DNA of 64,000 nucleotides from Lewinellaceae bacterium (GCA_020636405.1 JACJXW010000010.1:186001-250000); one strand, 5' to 3'. Counted from the first letter of the stretch, positions 26,332 to 35,665 are shown. A program made the numbers and translations. The notes: a model not told the origin generated them from the sequence alone.

Positions 26332-27654
26332 ATGTGGGGCGAAGTCAGGCAAACGCTAAAATTGGGTTGGCCGATCGTACTGGGCAACCTTTCCCAGATG
26401 GCGCTTGGCATCATCGACAGCGCCATGGTGGGAGCCATCCACAGTAGCCAGCTGGCTGCCGCTTCCTTCGTTAACAACATCATTACCCTACCGCTCATCC
26501 TGGGGATCGGACTGACGATGGCCATCTCTCCCCTGGTGGCCAATGCTCTGGGTGAAGGGGACACCGATAAGCCTCTGCGCATTCTCTACAACGGCATGTG
26601 GATCGTAGGATTGGCTTCCTTTGCAATGGCGCTTGCCCTGCACCTCGGGGCCAACATCGTCTACCACATGGGGCAGGACCGCATTGTAGCGGACTTATCC
26701 GGCCCTTATCTGAAATGGATGGCCTGGGGCATGATCCCCATGTCCTTGTTCATGGCGATGAAGCAATTTGCCGACGGCCTGGGCAAAACGCGCCTGCCCA
26801 TGTATCTGGCTGTTCTGTCAATTCCCATAAACGTACTGGTCAACTACGCTTTCATCTTCGGGAAGTGGGGCGCTCCCCGTATGGAACTGGAAGGGGCAGG
26901 GGTCGGCACCCTGGTATCAAGAGTAATGATCATGGCTGGTATCGCCATTCTCATCTTCAGAGGGAATGGCTTTGCCCCCTACCGCCGGCATTTGAAGGAA
27001 CAGTTACAGATCCGGGCAGACCGGGTGCGCGACGTTGTTCGCATCGGTGTTCCCTCCGGGCTGCAATATGGAATGGAGTCCGCCTCTTTTGCCCTCTCCG
27101 GCGTAATGGCTGGCTGGCTGGGATACATTCAGCAGGCGGCGCACCAGATCGCATTGGGTTATGCGTCCATAACTTTTATGGTATCCCTGGGCATCAGTGC
27201 CGCCGGTAGCATCCGGGTTGCCTACGCCCATGGGAGGAGAGACTGGCGGCAGGCCCGGCACATTGGCACTACAACGATGGCGATGGCCGGTTCCTACGGT
27301 TTGGCCTGTGCTCTGGCCTTCGTAGCCGGCCGTCACCAGCTACCGCTGATATTCAATGATGAACCGCCCGTGTTAGAATTTGCGTCTATGCTGATGCTGT
27401 TTGCCGCGGTATTTCAGATCTCCGATTCCGTACAGGCCGTTGGTGTGGGGTTGCTGCGGGGCATACAGGATGTACGCATTCCTACCCTATTTGTGGCTCT
27501 GGCCTATTGGGCCATCGGCATTCCGGCAGGCTATGGCTTGGCGTTTAAGGCAGGTTGGGACATCGCGGGCATATGGGTGGGTTTTGTATGCGGGCTAAGT
27601 GCTAGCGCCGTCTTACTGAGTATCCGGTTTCTAAGGCTCACCAGAGACCATTGA
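26332..27654 (+). CDS. MATE-family multidrug/Na+ efflux transporter
   Basis: 440 residues from ATG 26332, where the conserved EVRQTLKLGWPIVLGNLSQM begins; an upstream TTG at 26239 would add a non-homologous stretch. Twelve membrane helices in two homologous halves are visible, with MATE motifs in helix 1, DSAMVGAIHSSQLAAAS in helix 2 and GIQDVRIPT in the second half. MATE pumps export cationic drugs or metabolites using a Na+ or proton gradient. The NorM type is most likely. It is transcribed divergently from the DUF5916 gene and convergently with the FNR-like regulator. Confidence 0.93.
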   Translation: MWGEVRQTLKLGWPIVLGNLSQMALGIIDSAMVGAIHSSQLAAASFVNNIITLPLILGIGLTMAISPLVANALGEGDTDKPLRILYNGMWIVGLASFAMALALHLGANIVYHMGQDRIVADLSGPYLKWMAWGMIPMSLFMAMKQFADGLGKTRLPMYLAVLSIPINVLVNYAFIFGKWGAPRMELEGAGVGTLVSRVMIMAGIAILIFRGNGFAPYRRHLKEQLQIRADRVRDVVRIGVPSGLQYGMESASFALSGVMAGWLGYIQQAAHQIALGYASITFMVSLGISAAGSIRVAYAHGRRDWRQARHIGTTTMAMAGSYGLACALAFVAGRHQLPLIFNDEPPVLEFASMLMLFAAVFQISDSVQAVGVGLLRGIQDVRIPTLFVALAYWAIGIPAGYGLAFKAGWDIAGIWVGFVCGLSASAVLLSIRFLRLTRDH

Positions 27655-27670
27655 ATGCCGCTGTTATCGA

Positions 27671-28360
27671 CTAGCCCACCTTATCGATCTTCTGTAAGCT
27701 GTCCATTCTGAGGATGTGAACATGGTGCTTATCGATATCGATGATGCCATCTTTTTTGAGGTTCATCAGGGCGCGGGTCACACTTTCACGGGAAATACCG
27801 ATCAATTCGGCGATCTCATTCCGGGAAAGCGGCAACTCAAAACAATTATCCTGATAGACCTTCTCAGCAAAGTACAGGATCACGCCGGCAATCCGCCCTG
27901 GTGTTTGTTTATGGCTCTGGATGGCAAACCGCTTATAGTCCAGCAGTTCATTGCGCGAAATATCGGCAATGATCTCAAAGGCGAAGCCGCCGTTCTTGTG
28001 GATCAGGCGTTTGAACGTATCTATATCGATGAAACAGGCCGTGGTCGGTACCAGTGCGGTTGCGGAGTAATTGTTGACCCGGTCGCCAAAGATAGTGGCA
28101 AGCCCCAGGTAAGCAGGGGCCTTAACCAGTTTGATGATGTAATCCTTACCTTCGGCGGCGTTCATATGGATCTTGACCAGCCCGGATTGAATGTAAGTAA
28201 TGTGGCTATTAAGGATGTTTTCCTTAAACAAGGCTTCCCCCTTTCCAAATTGTGCTTCCGAAACGTTGTTCGACATCAGTTCCAGTTCACCGTCTTCCAG
28301 TACAGAGGCAGCGCAGGATTTTACGGGGCAGTTTTTACATTTTAGTGTGTTGATTACCAT
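27671..28360 (-). CDS. FNR-like Crp/Fnr transcriptional regulator with four cysteines
   Basis: 229 residues: a cNMP-binding-type domain (about 25-140) and a C-terminal HTH with recognition segment LSRNEIAELIGISRESVTRAL. The N-terminus has CX2CX4C (C8, C11, C16). A fourth cysteine, C109, in ALVPTTACFIDID aligns by eye with Cys122 of E. coli FNR (ALETSMVCEIPF). These could hold an oxygen-sensitive [4Fe-4S] cluster; this is inference. It lies next to a formate dehydrogenase operon transcribed the other way, a plausible target. It converges with the MATE gene, with 16 bases between the stops. Confidence 0.9.
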   Translation of the reverse strand: MVINTLKCKNCPVKSCAASVLEDGELELMSNNVSEAQFGKGEALFKENILNSHITYIQSGLVKIHMNAAEGKDYIIKLVKAPAYLGLATIFGDRVNNYSATALVPTTACFIDIDTFKRLIHKNGGFAFEIIADISRNELLDYKRFAIQSHKQTPGRIAGVILYFAEKVYQDNCFELPLSRNEIAELIGISRESVTRALMNLKKDGIIDIDKHHVHILRMDSLQKIDKVG

Positions 28361-28456
28361 GGTGGCTCCTATCGTATTAGGTGGTGACTAATCTCACGGT
28401 TCAGAGTGAGGCATTGCTGGATGATTTTCTGGATAATATAACCTGGACATTGTAAC

Positions 28457-28470
28457 TTATCACTTGATAA
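28457..28470. promoter_or_regulatory. Perfect 14-bp palindrome upstream of the FNR-like gene
   Basis: TTATCACTTGATAA has 6-base arms and a 2-base centre, the same 14-bp architecture as an FNR box but with half-sites TTATC/GATAA. It lies 97 bases upstream of the FNR-like start and 4 bases before a small ORF. It may be an operator of that regulator. Confidence 0.4.
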
Positions 28471-28474
28471 CCAG

Positions 28475-28690
28475 ATGGTTCGTGTTAAAAATATCACAAT
28501 AAAAAACTTCATATGGCGAACCGGACTCTTCCTTCCGGCAGCAATCTTCGCTGTTTATATCCTCATGGCAGTGACCGGGATTATCGCCAGTATTGCTGGC
28601 GCAGGCCCGGTATTTTACTGCACGGTATTCTGCAAGATCGGTATCTTGTTGGCGATTGCAGTGGTGGCCGCTGTCCTGTTTTCAAAATGA
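28475..28690 (+). CDS. Small two-helix membrane protein, hypothetical
   Basis: 71 residues. A basic N-terminus (VRVKNITIKNFIWR) is followed by two hydrophobic segments (about residues 17-44 and 49-68) separated by a short YCTVFCKIG turn, ending in a lysine. This is a credible small inner-membrane protein. No family is recognised and no strong ribosome site is visible. It is divergent from the FNR-like gene and begins next to the 28457 palindrome, so FNR-type control is possible. It could also be chance. Confidence 0.4.
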   Translation: MVRVKNITIKNFIWRTGLFLPAAIFAVYILMAVTGIIASIAGAGPVFYCTVFCKIGILLAIAVVAAVLFSK

Positions 28691-29162
28691 ATGACCCCTG
28701 CTTTTCAGAAGGGGCAAAGATTGGACAACCAATACACTTGCTGCTGCTTTTGCGAAAGGAAAGACATTTCTACATTACAATTGAGAGGAAAAATTTCTGT
28801 TTAAACAATGAGCGGAGTCATTGTTTTCATTGATTTTTGCCATGGCCCTTATAAATGTGAATTGCGCCTATGCTTCCCTTGCCACTAAGCCATAGGGTAA
28901 CATACGGGGAGAAGGAGCGGAAAAGCTTCCAGTTTTAGTTCGAAAAAACAAATCCAGGGCAATACTGCCGCCCCTCCTTTTCCTATTATTCTACAGGTGC
29001 GGGAATTGGAAACCTTTTTCTGAACCTTCTGATACAATATTCACAATTTTTGAGACAATAGTGAAAGAAAGATTAAAGGAGAGCGCATAATTTGCAAAAG
29101 GAACAATCTGGAAACAAAAACTCCAGGCTGCCCTACAACCCATAGATACTAATCTGTTTTTT

Positions 29163-29198
29163 GGCCGGATGAAGCCTCCTCACAAGGCTTATCCGGCC
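29163..29198. other. Long hairpin in the formate dehydrogenase leader
   Basis: GGCCGGAT, a bulged G and AAGCCT pair with AGGCTTATCCGGCC across a 7-base loop, giving a 14-bp stem. A T-run precedes it rather than follows it on the plus strand, so it is not a classical terminator. Its function is unknown. Confidence 0.6.
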
Positions 29199-29239
29199 CA
29201 TTGGGTTCACTTGCCTTTAAAAAATTGCCATTCCGGCCA

Positions 29240-29253
29240 CTGACAATCGTCAA
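29240..29253. promoter_or_regulatory. Candidate Fnr/Crp-family operator upstream of formate dehydrogenase
   Basis: CTGACAATCGTCAA has a TGAC-N4-GTCA core, close to FNR/ANR/DNR-type boxes (TTGAY-N4-RTCAA). It lies 166 bases before the formate dehydrogenase start. Its half-sites differ from the palindrome at 28457, so one regulator may not bind both. Confidence 0.35.
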
Positions 29254-29418
29254 TTCATCGGGGCTAAAAAAAATGGATCTTTAGGGATTAATGGCTGGAG
29301 GGATGAGAGGCCCATCGTTTCATTATTTCACTGTAGTGTACCGAGCCGGTGAAAAGTTCCTGATTACAGGAAACCGAATCATGTCCTATCCCACCGCCCT
29401 AACCAAACGACGATCGTC

Positions 29419-31092
29419 ATGTCCAGAAACCTAACCGCCCTATCCGCCCGCAAGGGTTTGTCTGACAACCTGTTTGAGCGATTGGGGGAACACGCTGAAA
29501 AAGAGGGCGCTCCCTCTAAAGGCGAGCTCCGCCAACTGGCCGAAGAATTTCTCATGGGGCCCGCCAACCTGTACGGGACGGCCTCATTCTATGATTTTAC
29601 CAGGCCTGAAAACAAGGGCAAAAAGGTATATGTATGCAACGGTACCGCCTGCCGGATGGCCGGTACACAAGAAGGGCTAAAGGGCGAATTGCAAAGGCAC
29701 TTCCAGGAAGAAGAGATCGGCGAAATGTGCTGCCTCGGGCGTTGCCACGAAAATACCGCATTCCAATACCAGGGCCGCAACTATTCTGGCCAGGCCATCG
29801 GCCGATTCGAAGCCATCAAAGAGCAGGAACATCAAAAGAGGGAAGGCAGTTATGCCGTTCAGGCATTGGGGCGCCCCTTGCTGACAGCGGCCATGCCCAC
29901 TATGGAAGGCTGCCGTTATGCCATCAGCCGTCTGCTGAAAGGCAGGCCGGAAGAAATGCTGGCTGCCCTCGAACTCTCCCGGTTGCGGGGGCGCGGAGGC
30001 GCCGGCTTCCCTGCCGCTGCAAAGATGATGGCCTGCCGGCAGGCCGCTTCCGATGTGAAGTTCATCGTCTGTAATGCAGATGAAGGAGACCCCGGTTCCT
30101 ATTCCGACCGGTACCTGCTCGAACAGCGCCCCCTGCTGGCCCTCCTGGGGATGTTCATCGCCGGATATGCTATTGGGGCACAAACAGGGGTACTCTACAT
30201 TCGCGCCGAATATCCCGAGTCCATTACCGCCATTGAACAGGCGATTGAAACGCTTCGTTCGGCAGGACTGGCCGGAGAGAACATCATGGGATCAGGCTTT
30301 TCCTTCGATTTTAAGATCATTAAAGCCCGGGGCGCTTACATCTGCGGTGAAGAGACCGCCCTGCTGGCCTCCATCGAGGGCCAGCGGCCGGAAGTTCGGG
30401 CCCGGCCGCCTTTCCCCGCACAGGAAGGCCTGTTCGGCAAACCAACCCTGGTCAACAACGTAGAGACCCTGGCCAACCTTTTCTTCATCCTCGAAAAAGG
30501 AGGCGAAGCCTTCGCAGCGATCGGTACAGAGCAATCCACCGGCACTAAGTTGTTGTCCCTCGACAGTGCTTTTCAAAACCCTGGTGTGTACGAAGTACCC
30601 ATGGGCACCCCCCTCGGGATCATCGTACATGAACTGGGCGGCGGCTTCCGCAAACCGGTGAAAGCCCTGCATATCGGCGGCCCATTGGGCGGGCTGGTGC
30701 CGGGTTTTAAAATATCGGAACTCAGTGTGGATTTTGAATCTTTCGCCCGGAATGGTTTCCTGCTGGGGCATGCCTCCATCATTGGCATTCCGGACTCTTA
30801 CCCGATGATCGCCTACCTGGAGCACCTTTTTGCTTTTACTGCCCATGAGAGCTGCGGCAAGTGCTTTCCCTGCCGGTTGGGGTCCAAACGTGGAGAAGAA
30901 ATGCTTCGCAAAGCGCAATCGGATGGATACCGCATAGATAAACGGCTGTTCGAGGACCTGCTGGAAACGCTGGAAAAAGGCTCCCTCTGTGGCCTCGGCG
31001 GCGGCATGCCGCTGCCGGTACGCAATGCCCTCCAATATTTTGGCAAAGAACTGGAGCCCTATTTTTCCGAACAAAAAATCGCCATCCAATGA
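29419..31092 (+). CDS. NAD-linked formate dehydrogenase, diaphorase subunit (NuoE-NuoF fusion)
   Basis: 557 residues joining two modules. Residues 1-145 are NuoE/FdsG-like with a [2Fe-2S] set (C73, C78, C105, C109). Residues 150-557 are NuoF/FdsB-like: FMN loop GRGGAGFP (191-198), NADH site GAYICGEETALL, and a [4Fe-4S] motif with C479, C482 and C485 plus a later Cys in SLCGLGG. It passes electrons from the formate-oxidising subunit to NAD+ in the cytoplasm. Separate FdsG and FdsB subunits are fused here. It overlaps the catalytic subunit gene by 4 bases (ATGA). Confidence 0.93.
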   Translation: MSRNLTALSARKGLSDNLFERLGEHAEKEGAPSKGELRQLAEEFLMGPANLYGTASFYDFTRPENKGKKVYVCNGTACRMAGTQEGLKGELQRHFQEEEIGEMCCLGRCHENTAFQYQGRNYSGQAIGRFEAIKEQEHQKREGSYAVQALGRPLLTAAMPTMEGCRYAISRLLKGRPEEMLAALELSRLRGRGGAGFPAAAKMMACRQAASDVKFIVCNADEGDPGSYSDRYLLEQRPLLALLGMFIAGYAIGAQTGVLYIRAEYPESITAIEQAIETLRSAGLAGENIMGSGFSFDFKIIKARGAYICGEETALLASIEGQRPEVRARPPFPAQEGLFGKPTLVNNVETLANLFFILEKGGEAFAAIGTEQSTGTKLLSLDSAFQNPGVYEVPMGTPLGIIVHELGGGFRKPVKALHIGGPLGGLVPGFKISELSVDFESFARNGFLLGHASIIGIPDSYPMIAYLEHLFAFTAHESCGKCFPCRLGSKRGEEMLRKAQSDGYRIDKRLFEDLLETLEKGSLCGLGGGMPLPVRNALQYFGKELEPYFSEQKIAIQ

Positions 31093-33788
31093 AAAAGGTA
31101 GCTTTCATTAACGATACCGCGTACGAGATCAGGGATGGCGAAACCATCCTGTCCTTTATCCGCCGACACCTGGGGGAGCGCTACGTTCCTACCCTTTGCG
31201 ATGCCCCTAACCTGGAGCCCTTCGGTTCCTGCCGGCTTTGCAGCGTAGAGGTGGCCAAGGAAGGAAACGGCATGATGAAAACAGTAGCCGCCTGCCACAC
31301 TCCGGTAACAGAAGGACAGCGCATCTTTCCCGATACGGAGTCCGTGCAGCGGTTGCGCCGTAATATCCTGGAGCTCGTCCTTACCGACCACCCTCTGGAT
31401 TGCCTCACCTGCGAGGCCAACGGACAATGCGAGCTGCAGGCCGTCGCGGCCCAGGTAGGCATCCGCGAGGTGCGCTATCCTGAGGGCGCCAATCATATGG
31501 GCCGGCCCAGAGATGAGAGCCATACCTACCTGGTTTCGGATCTTTCCAAGTGCATCAACTGCTACAAGTGTGTCCGTGCCTGCGATGAGGTGCAGGGCGA
31601 ATTTGTGCTCAGTATGGCCGGACGCGGCTTCGATGGCCACATCGTCAAGGGTATGGATGAAAACTTTGCCGATTCTTACTGTGTTTCCTGCGGCGCTTGC
31701 GTGCAAGCCTGTCCAACAGCAGCTATCACGGATATTTTCCGACCCGCAGCTCAACAGGCCACCGAAACGGTGCGCACGGTATGTACCTATTGCGGAGTGG
31801 GCTGCAATCTCGATGTCGCCAAACGCAATGGCACAATACTGAGTATCTCTGCCCCCTATGACGCCGAGGCCAACCAGGGCCATACCTGCGTGAAAGGCCG
31901 TTACGCTTTCCGCTTCTACAACCACCCCCAACGCCTGCGCACTCCTATGATCAAGCGCAACGGCAAACACGAGGAGGTGAGTTGGGAAGAGGCCTACGAT
32001 CACATCGCCGAGCGCCTGACGGCCATCAAACAGGAATACGGCCCTGATGCTATCGCCGGTATTTCCTCCTCCCGTTGCACCAATGAGGAGAACTACCTGA
32101 TGCAGAAGTTTATCCGCGCCGTTATCGGCACCAACAACATCGACGGCTGCGCCCGCATTTGCCATGCCCCGACGGCGCTCGGGATGCAGCGCACCTTCGG
32201 CACCGGCGCCGCCACCAACTCGATCGAAGACCTGAAATATACCGACTGCATCCTGGTGGTCGGCGCCAACCCCACCACCGCCCACCCGGTGACGGGCGCC
32301 AAAATAAAGCAGCAGGCCCTGAAAGGCAAAACGCTCATCGTCATCGACCCCAGGAAAACGGAGCTGGCCCGCCATGCTACCTATCATCTGCAGCTGCGCC
32401 CGGGAACCAATGTCGCCCTGCTCAATATGATGATGTACTACATTATAAAAGGCGGACAGATAGACTGGCCGTTTATTGAAAAACGGGTGGAAGGCTATGA
32501 AGAATTTCGGAAGCACATCCTGGCCCTGGATATCGATGAGATGGAACAGGTGTGCGGTGTCGAACGGGCCCGGGTGCGGGAGGCCGCCATGGCCTACGCC
32601 TCATCGCCGGCGGCCATGTGTTTCCACGGCCTTGGCGTGACGGAGCATTATCAGGGAACATTCGGCGTCATGCTGGTGGCCGCCCTGGCAATGATCACCG
32701 GCAATATCGGCCGTCGGGGAGTAGGGGTCAACCCGCTCCGGGGGCAGAACAACGTTCAGGGCGCCGCTGATATGGGCGTACAGCCCAACCTGGGCCCCGG
32801 CTACCTCAGTATGGCCGACCCGGCCCAGCGCAGTATTTACGAAACCGTTTATGGCGTGCCCCTGCCCGGAAGTCCGGGATATACCATTCCCAAAATGTTC
32901 GAGGCTGCCGAAGAAGGGAAGCTCAAGGCTCTCTGGATCATGGGCGAGGATGTCGTACAAACAGAACCCAACTCCGACAAAGTGCGGAAGGCACTGGAGA
33001 AGCTGGACTTTTTCATTCTGCAGGAACTGTTCTATTCCGAAACCGCCAGTCACGCAGATGTTATCCTGCCCGCATCGTCCTTCCTGGAAAAGTCGGGCAC
33101 CTTCACCAACGGCGAGCGGCGCGTACAGCGCGTCAACCGGGCCATCGACCCGCTGCCGGGCACCAAACCCGACGGGGTGATCGTCACCGAGATCATGAAC
33201 CGGATGGGATATGCTCAGCCGGATTACGACCCGGCAGTGGTACTGGAGGAGGTAGCTCGGATTGTACCGTTCTTCAAAGGCATCCGTTGGGAGCGCCTCG
33301 GCAAGAACGGACTGCAGTGGCCGGTCGCCGAAGACGGAACGGACACGCAGGTCCTGCACACCCAAAGTTTCAAGCTGGGCAAGGGGCGGCTCTATTTCAT
33401 CGACTTCGAGGAGAGCCGGGAGATCAAAGAAAATGCCGAAGACTATCCGTTCATTCTGACCACCAACCGCGGCCTGGAACACTACAACAGCGGCTCCATG
33501 ACCCGCCGCACCCAGGATTCGGATATTCTGGGCGAAGACCTGCTGCTGATCAACCCCAGAGACGCTCAGGACCGAGGCATCGAAGATGGAGAAAAGGTAG
33601 CAGTAATTTCTCCGCGGGGCAAGGCCCGCATTCGGGCGCGGGTCAGCGAGGTAGTCCAGCCCGGCATTCTCAGCTCGACGTTCCACTTCCCCGAGATCCT
33701 GATCAACCAGGTCGCCAGTGATGTACTGGACAGTGAAGCGGATTGCCCGGAATATAAAGTGATGGCGGTAGATGTGAGGAAGGAGTAG
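31089..33788 (+). CDS. Molybdenum formate dehydrogenase, catalytic alpha subunit
   Basis: 899 residues. In order: an N-terminal [2Fe-2S] domain (C37, C48, C51, C69), a NuoG-type His-Cys cluster segment (DHPLDCLTCEANGQCELQ), a 2x[4Fe-4S] ferredoxin domain (CINCYKCVRAC and CVSCGACVQACP), a molybdopterin oxidoreductase [4Fe-4S] motif (CTYCGVGCNLDV) and the bis-MGD domains. The metal ligand is C358 in ARICHAPTALGM, a normal TGC codon, so this is a Cys-type and not a selenocysteine enzyme. It oxidises formate to CO2 (reversible in relatives) with the NuoEF-like partner. fdhD and cofactor insertion genes are not adjacent. Confidence 0.95.
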   Translation: MKKVAFINDTAYEIRDGETILSFIRRHLGERYVPTLCDAPNLEPFGSCRLCSVEVAKEGNGMMKTVAACHTPVTEGQRIFPDTESVQRLRRNILELVLTDHPLDCLTCEANGQCELQAVAAQVGIREVRYPEGANHMGRPRDESHTYLVSDLSKCINCYKCVRACDEVQGEFVLSMAGRGFDGHIVKGMDENFADSYCVSCGACVQACPTAAITDIFRPAAQQATETVRTVCTYCGVGCNLDVAKRNGTILSISAPYDAEANQGHTCVKGRYAFRFYNHPQRLRTPMIKRNGKHEEVSWEEAYDHIAERLTAIKQEYGPDAIAGISSSRCTNEENYLMQKFIRAVIGTNNIDGCARICHAPTALGMQRTFGTGAATNSIEDLKYTDCILVVGANPTTAHPVTGAKIKQQALKGKTLIVIDPRKTELARHATYHLQLRPGTNVALLNMMMYYIIKGGQIDWPFIEKRVEGYEEFRKHILALDIDEMEQVCGVERARVREAAMAYASSPAAMCFHGLGVTEHYQGTFGVMLVAALAMITGNIGRRGVGVNPLRGQNNVQGAADMGVQPNLGPGYLSMADPAQRSIYETVYGVPLPGSPGYTIPKMFEAAEEGKLKALWIMGEDVVQTEPNSDKVRKALEKLDFFILQELFYSETASHADVILPASSFLEKSGTFTNGERRVQRVNRAIDPLPGTKPDGVIVTEIMNRMGYAQPDYDPAVVLEEVARIVPFFKGIRWERLGKNGLQWPVAEDGTDTQVLHTQSFKLGKGRLYFIDFEESREIKENAEDYPFILTTNRGLEHYNSGSMTRRTQDSDILGEDLLLINPRDAQDRGIEDGEKVAVISPRGKARIRARVSEVVQPGILSSTFHFPEILINQVASDVLDSEADCPEYKVMAVDVRKE

Positions 33789-33811
33789 TGAGGAGGGGTA
33801 GCGTCCTTCAG

Positions 33812-34546
33812 CTATAAAGTGGGAACGGGTTCCTCATTCCATTCCCGCCCCAGGAAAATCCTGCCGTTGGCTTTTTTACTGCGTTTTACACCGTCGGCGC
33901 CCCAGGCGCCCCATTGCTTGAAAAAGAAGGCAACCTTTTGTTGATCACATTGCTTTTGTACGCTTATTGCCCATTCCGGGCACATAGGCCTAGCTTTGGG
34001 ACCGCTCTCGCCTCCAACAATGACCCAGTGAATGCCCCGAAGGTCCAGTTTCCCAACATCAGCGATAAGTGGCTCGATGGATAAAAAGCGGATACTGGAT
34101 GGTATATCGCGCAAAACGTCGATCCGATGTTTGGTTTCGGCGGACTCTACGCTTACGCCGAGCCACACATTGTCTGGCATTTTTCGTTGACTACAATAGT
34201 CCTGAAGAGCCTTTTCCCGTTTCGTCAGGATTTGATAGCTGTGCCGGGGTGTTTGCTCGATAACTTGGAAAACCTGGTCCAAAAAATTGAAAGGCATTTT
34301 CTCATGAAATAAATCGCTCATGGAATTCACGAAAAACCGGGTTGGCTTCTTTACTTTCAAAGGCATATCCAATCGCTCAGGCATGAGAGTGAATTCGAAG
34401 CCGTTTTCATAGCCGGGGGCGCCCATCGCCTGCAGGCGTTTGGCCATTGTCTCCGCATAACAATGCTTACACCCGGCGCTGACTTTATTGCAGCCCGTGC
34501 TGGGGTTCCAGGTAGCTTCAGTCCATTCTATTTTGGAATATTTCAT
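33812..34546 (-). CDS. Three-Cys-motif protein, phage Gp37/Gp68 (DUF5131) family
   Basis: 244 residues. The N-terminus carries the family signature: IEWTEATWNPSTGC, then C26 and C29 in GCKHCYAETMA (C19-x6-C26-x2-C29). Further conserved parts are FFVNSMSDLFHE, the QILTKR segment and the VGGESGPKARPM loop. The Cys arrangement resembles, but is not, the CX3CX2C of radical SAM enzymes, and the family is suspected to be radical-SAM-like. Its biochemical role is unknown. The start overlaps the TcmP stop (ATGA), so the two are a unit, a known pairing. It converges with the formate dehydrogenase operon, 23 bases away. Confidence 0.9.
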   Translation of the reverse strand: MKYSKIEWTEATWNPSTGCNKVSAGCKHCYAETMAKRLQAMGAPGYENGFEFTLMPERLDMPLKVKKPTRFFVNSMSDLFHEKMPFNFLDQVFQVIEQTPRHSYQILTKREKALQDYCSQRKMPDNVWLGVSVESAETKHRIDVLRDIPSSIRFLSIEPLIADVGKLDLRGIHWVIVGGESGPKARPMCPEWAISVQKQCDQQKVAFFFKQWGAWGADGVKRSKKANGRIFLGREWNEEPVPTL

Positions 34547-35643
34547 TTTCGAGTGATTTGGAATTTAATTCGCCTTTTCTCTTTGCAAACTTTCTCGTAT
34601 GTAACTAAGGGAGATTTAGCATCATAATCGATCAGGCCTTCTTTTTTCATCTTTTTTAGTTCTGATGCTGCATGCCTCCCGAGGTGGGCTTCATCCAGGG
34701 CAAAATTGAAGGCTGCGAAATTATCAGTGATAGTTCCATCCAAAACTTTTTCCCGGAACCGCTGCTGAAAAGCCTCTATCTTAGTTAACCGCTTTCCTGA
34801 GAATATATCAAGTTGTCCCTTTTGTGTATCCTTGTCAATATCAAAATTGGCCTCGCCATTAACTTGGTTTCGTCTCCAGGCAGCTTTCAAAAACTTGTCT
34901 ACTGCACGTGGGTGTGAAGCTCCGAAAATGATACCATGAACATTGGCGCCCTTTTTCAAAGAATATGGATATAGTTTAAGGTTTGACCCTGCTGGCAGCT
35001 GTTTCTGCAACTGAGATATCAGGCTTCGATGAATATAGTGATAGGGCCGCTTTTTGGCTTCCTCCATATCGAGTTTAACGTGAGACTGAAATTCCTCCTT
35101 GTCGCCGAATCGCCAGAAATAGGAGGATGATACAAAATACAGAAAATCGGTCCTCGTTGTCTTTTCTAGTTCGAGAAGGTACTTGTTCGCCAAAAAACGG
35201 ATACCATTCTGGTCCAGGTAAACAAGGCTTGAACAATCTCGTATCTCTGGCAGTAGCGTTTTGAAACAAATATCAAAGTCCTCGTTAAAGATTTTCAGCT
35301 CAATGGCACGGTCCAGTTCCGGGTACTCGTGGAGAAAATCTTTACACGCGATAGAAAGCTGCTGATATTTTTCGAGGTCAAATTCATTAAAGAACACCCG
35401 TACTTTTACCTTTTTTTGAAAAATTCTGGCAATTTGCTCTCTAAGTTTTTGTAAGATCCGGATTGGGCTGCCAGGAATACCATTTTTATCGTATCCTGTT
35501 CCTGCGAAAAAATCGAAAATACAAATCACCGGATCGCCATACATGACAAAGGTGGGTATCCAGGCCTGGGCATAATCCTCAAATATCTCCAACTTGGCGA
35601 TAGTGGCCTGATCAAAGGGTTTTTCATGCAGATTCTTGCTCAT
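34543..35643 (-). CDS. tcmP: Three-Cys-motif partner protein TcmP
   Basis: 366 residues. The first 250 residues look like a Rossmann methyltransferase fold: FDFFAGTGYDKNG (43-55) resembles SAM motif I, an acidic residue after the second strand is in FFNEFD (84-89), and YLDQNG (142-147) occupies the motif IV position. The last about 90 residues resemble a winged helix (ELKKMKKEGLIDYD). TcmP proteins are defined by their gene pairing with Gp37/Gp68 three-Cys proteins, as here. The function is unsolved; nucleic-acid modification or defence is inference. The gene is distinctly AT-richer than the surrounding core genes. Confidence 0.9.
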   Translation of the reverse strand: MSKNLHEKPFDQATIAKLEIFEDYAQAWIPTFVMYGDPVICIFDFFAGTGYDKNGIPGSPIRILQKLREQIARIFQKKVKVRVFFNEFDLEKYQQLSIACKDFLHEYPELDRAIELKIFNEDFDICFKTLLPEIRDCSSLVYLDQNGIRFLANKYLLELEKTTRTDFLYFVSSSYFWRFGDKEEFQSHVKLDMEEAKKRPYHYIHRSLISQLQKQLPAGSNLKLYPYSLKKGANVHGIIFGASHPRAVDKFLKAAWRRNQVNGEANFDIDKDTQKGQLDIFSGKRLTKIEAFQQRFREKVLDGTITDNFAAFNFALDEAHLGRHAASELKKMKKEGLIDYDAKSPLVTYEKVCKEKRRIKFQITRK

Positions 35644-35665
35644 GAGAGAGAGTACTTTGAAAAAA

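Larger units (their letters stand above)
28691..29418. other. 728-base gene-free leader of the formate dehydrogenase operon
   Basis: No convincing coding frame or tRNA is seen. The stretch is AT-rich and contains a strong hairpin (29163-29198) and an FNR-box-like palindrome (29240-29253). Its length suggests a regulated promoter region or a long leader; no known riboswitch was recognised. Confidence 0.6.

Noticed and set aside
32160..32162. Selenocysteine at the formate dehydrogenase metal site
   Set aside because: The codon is TGC, not TGA, so the ligand is ordinary cysteine.
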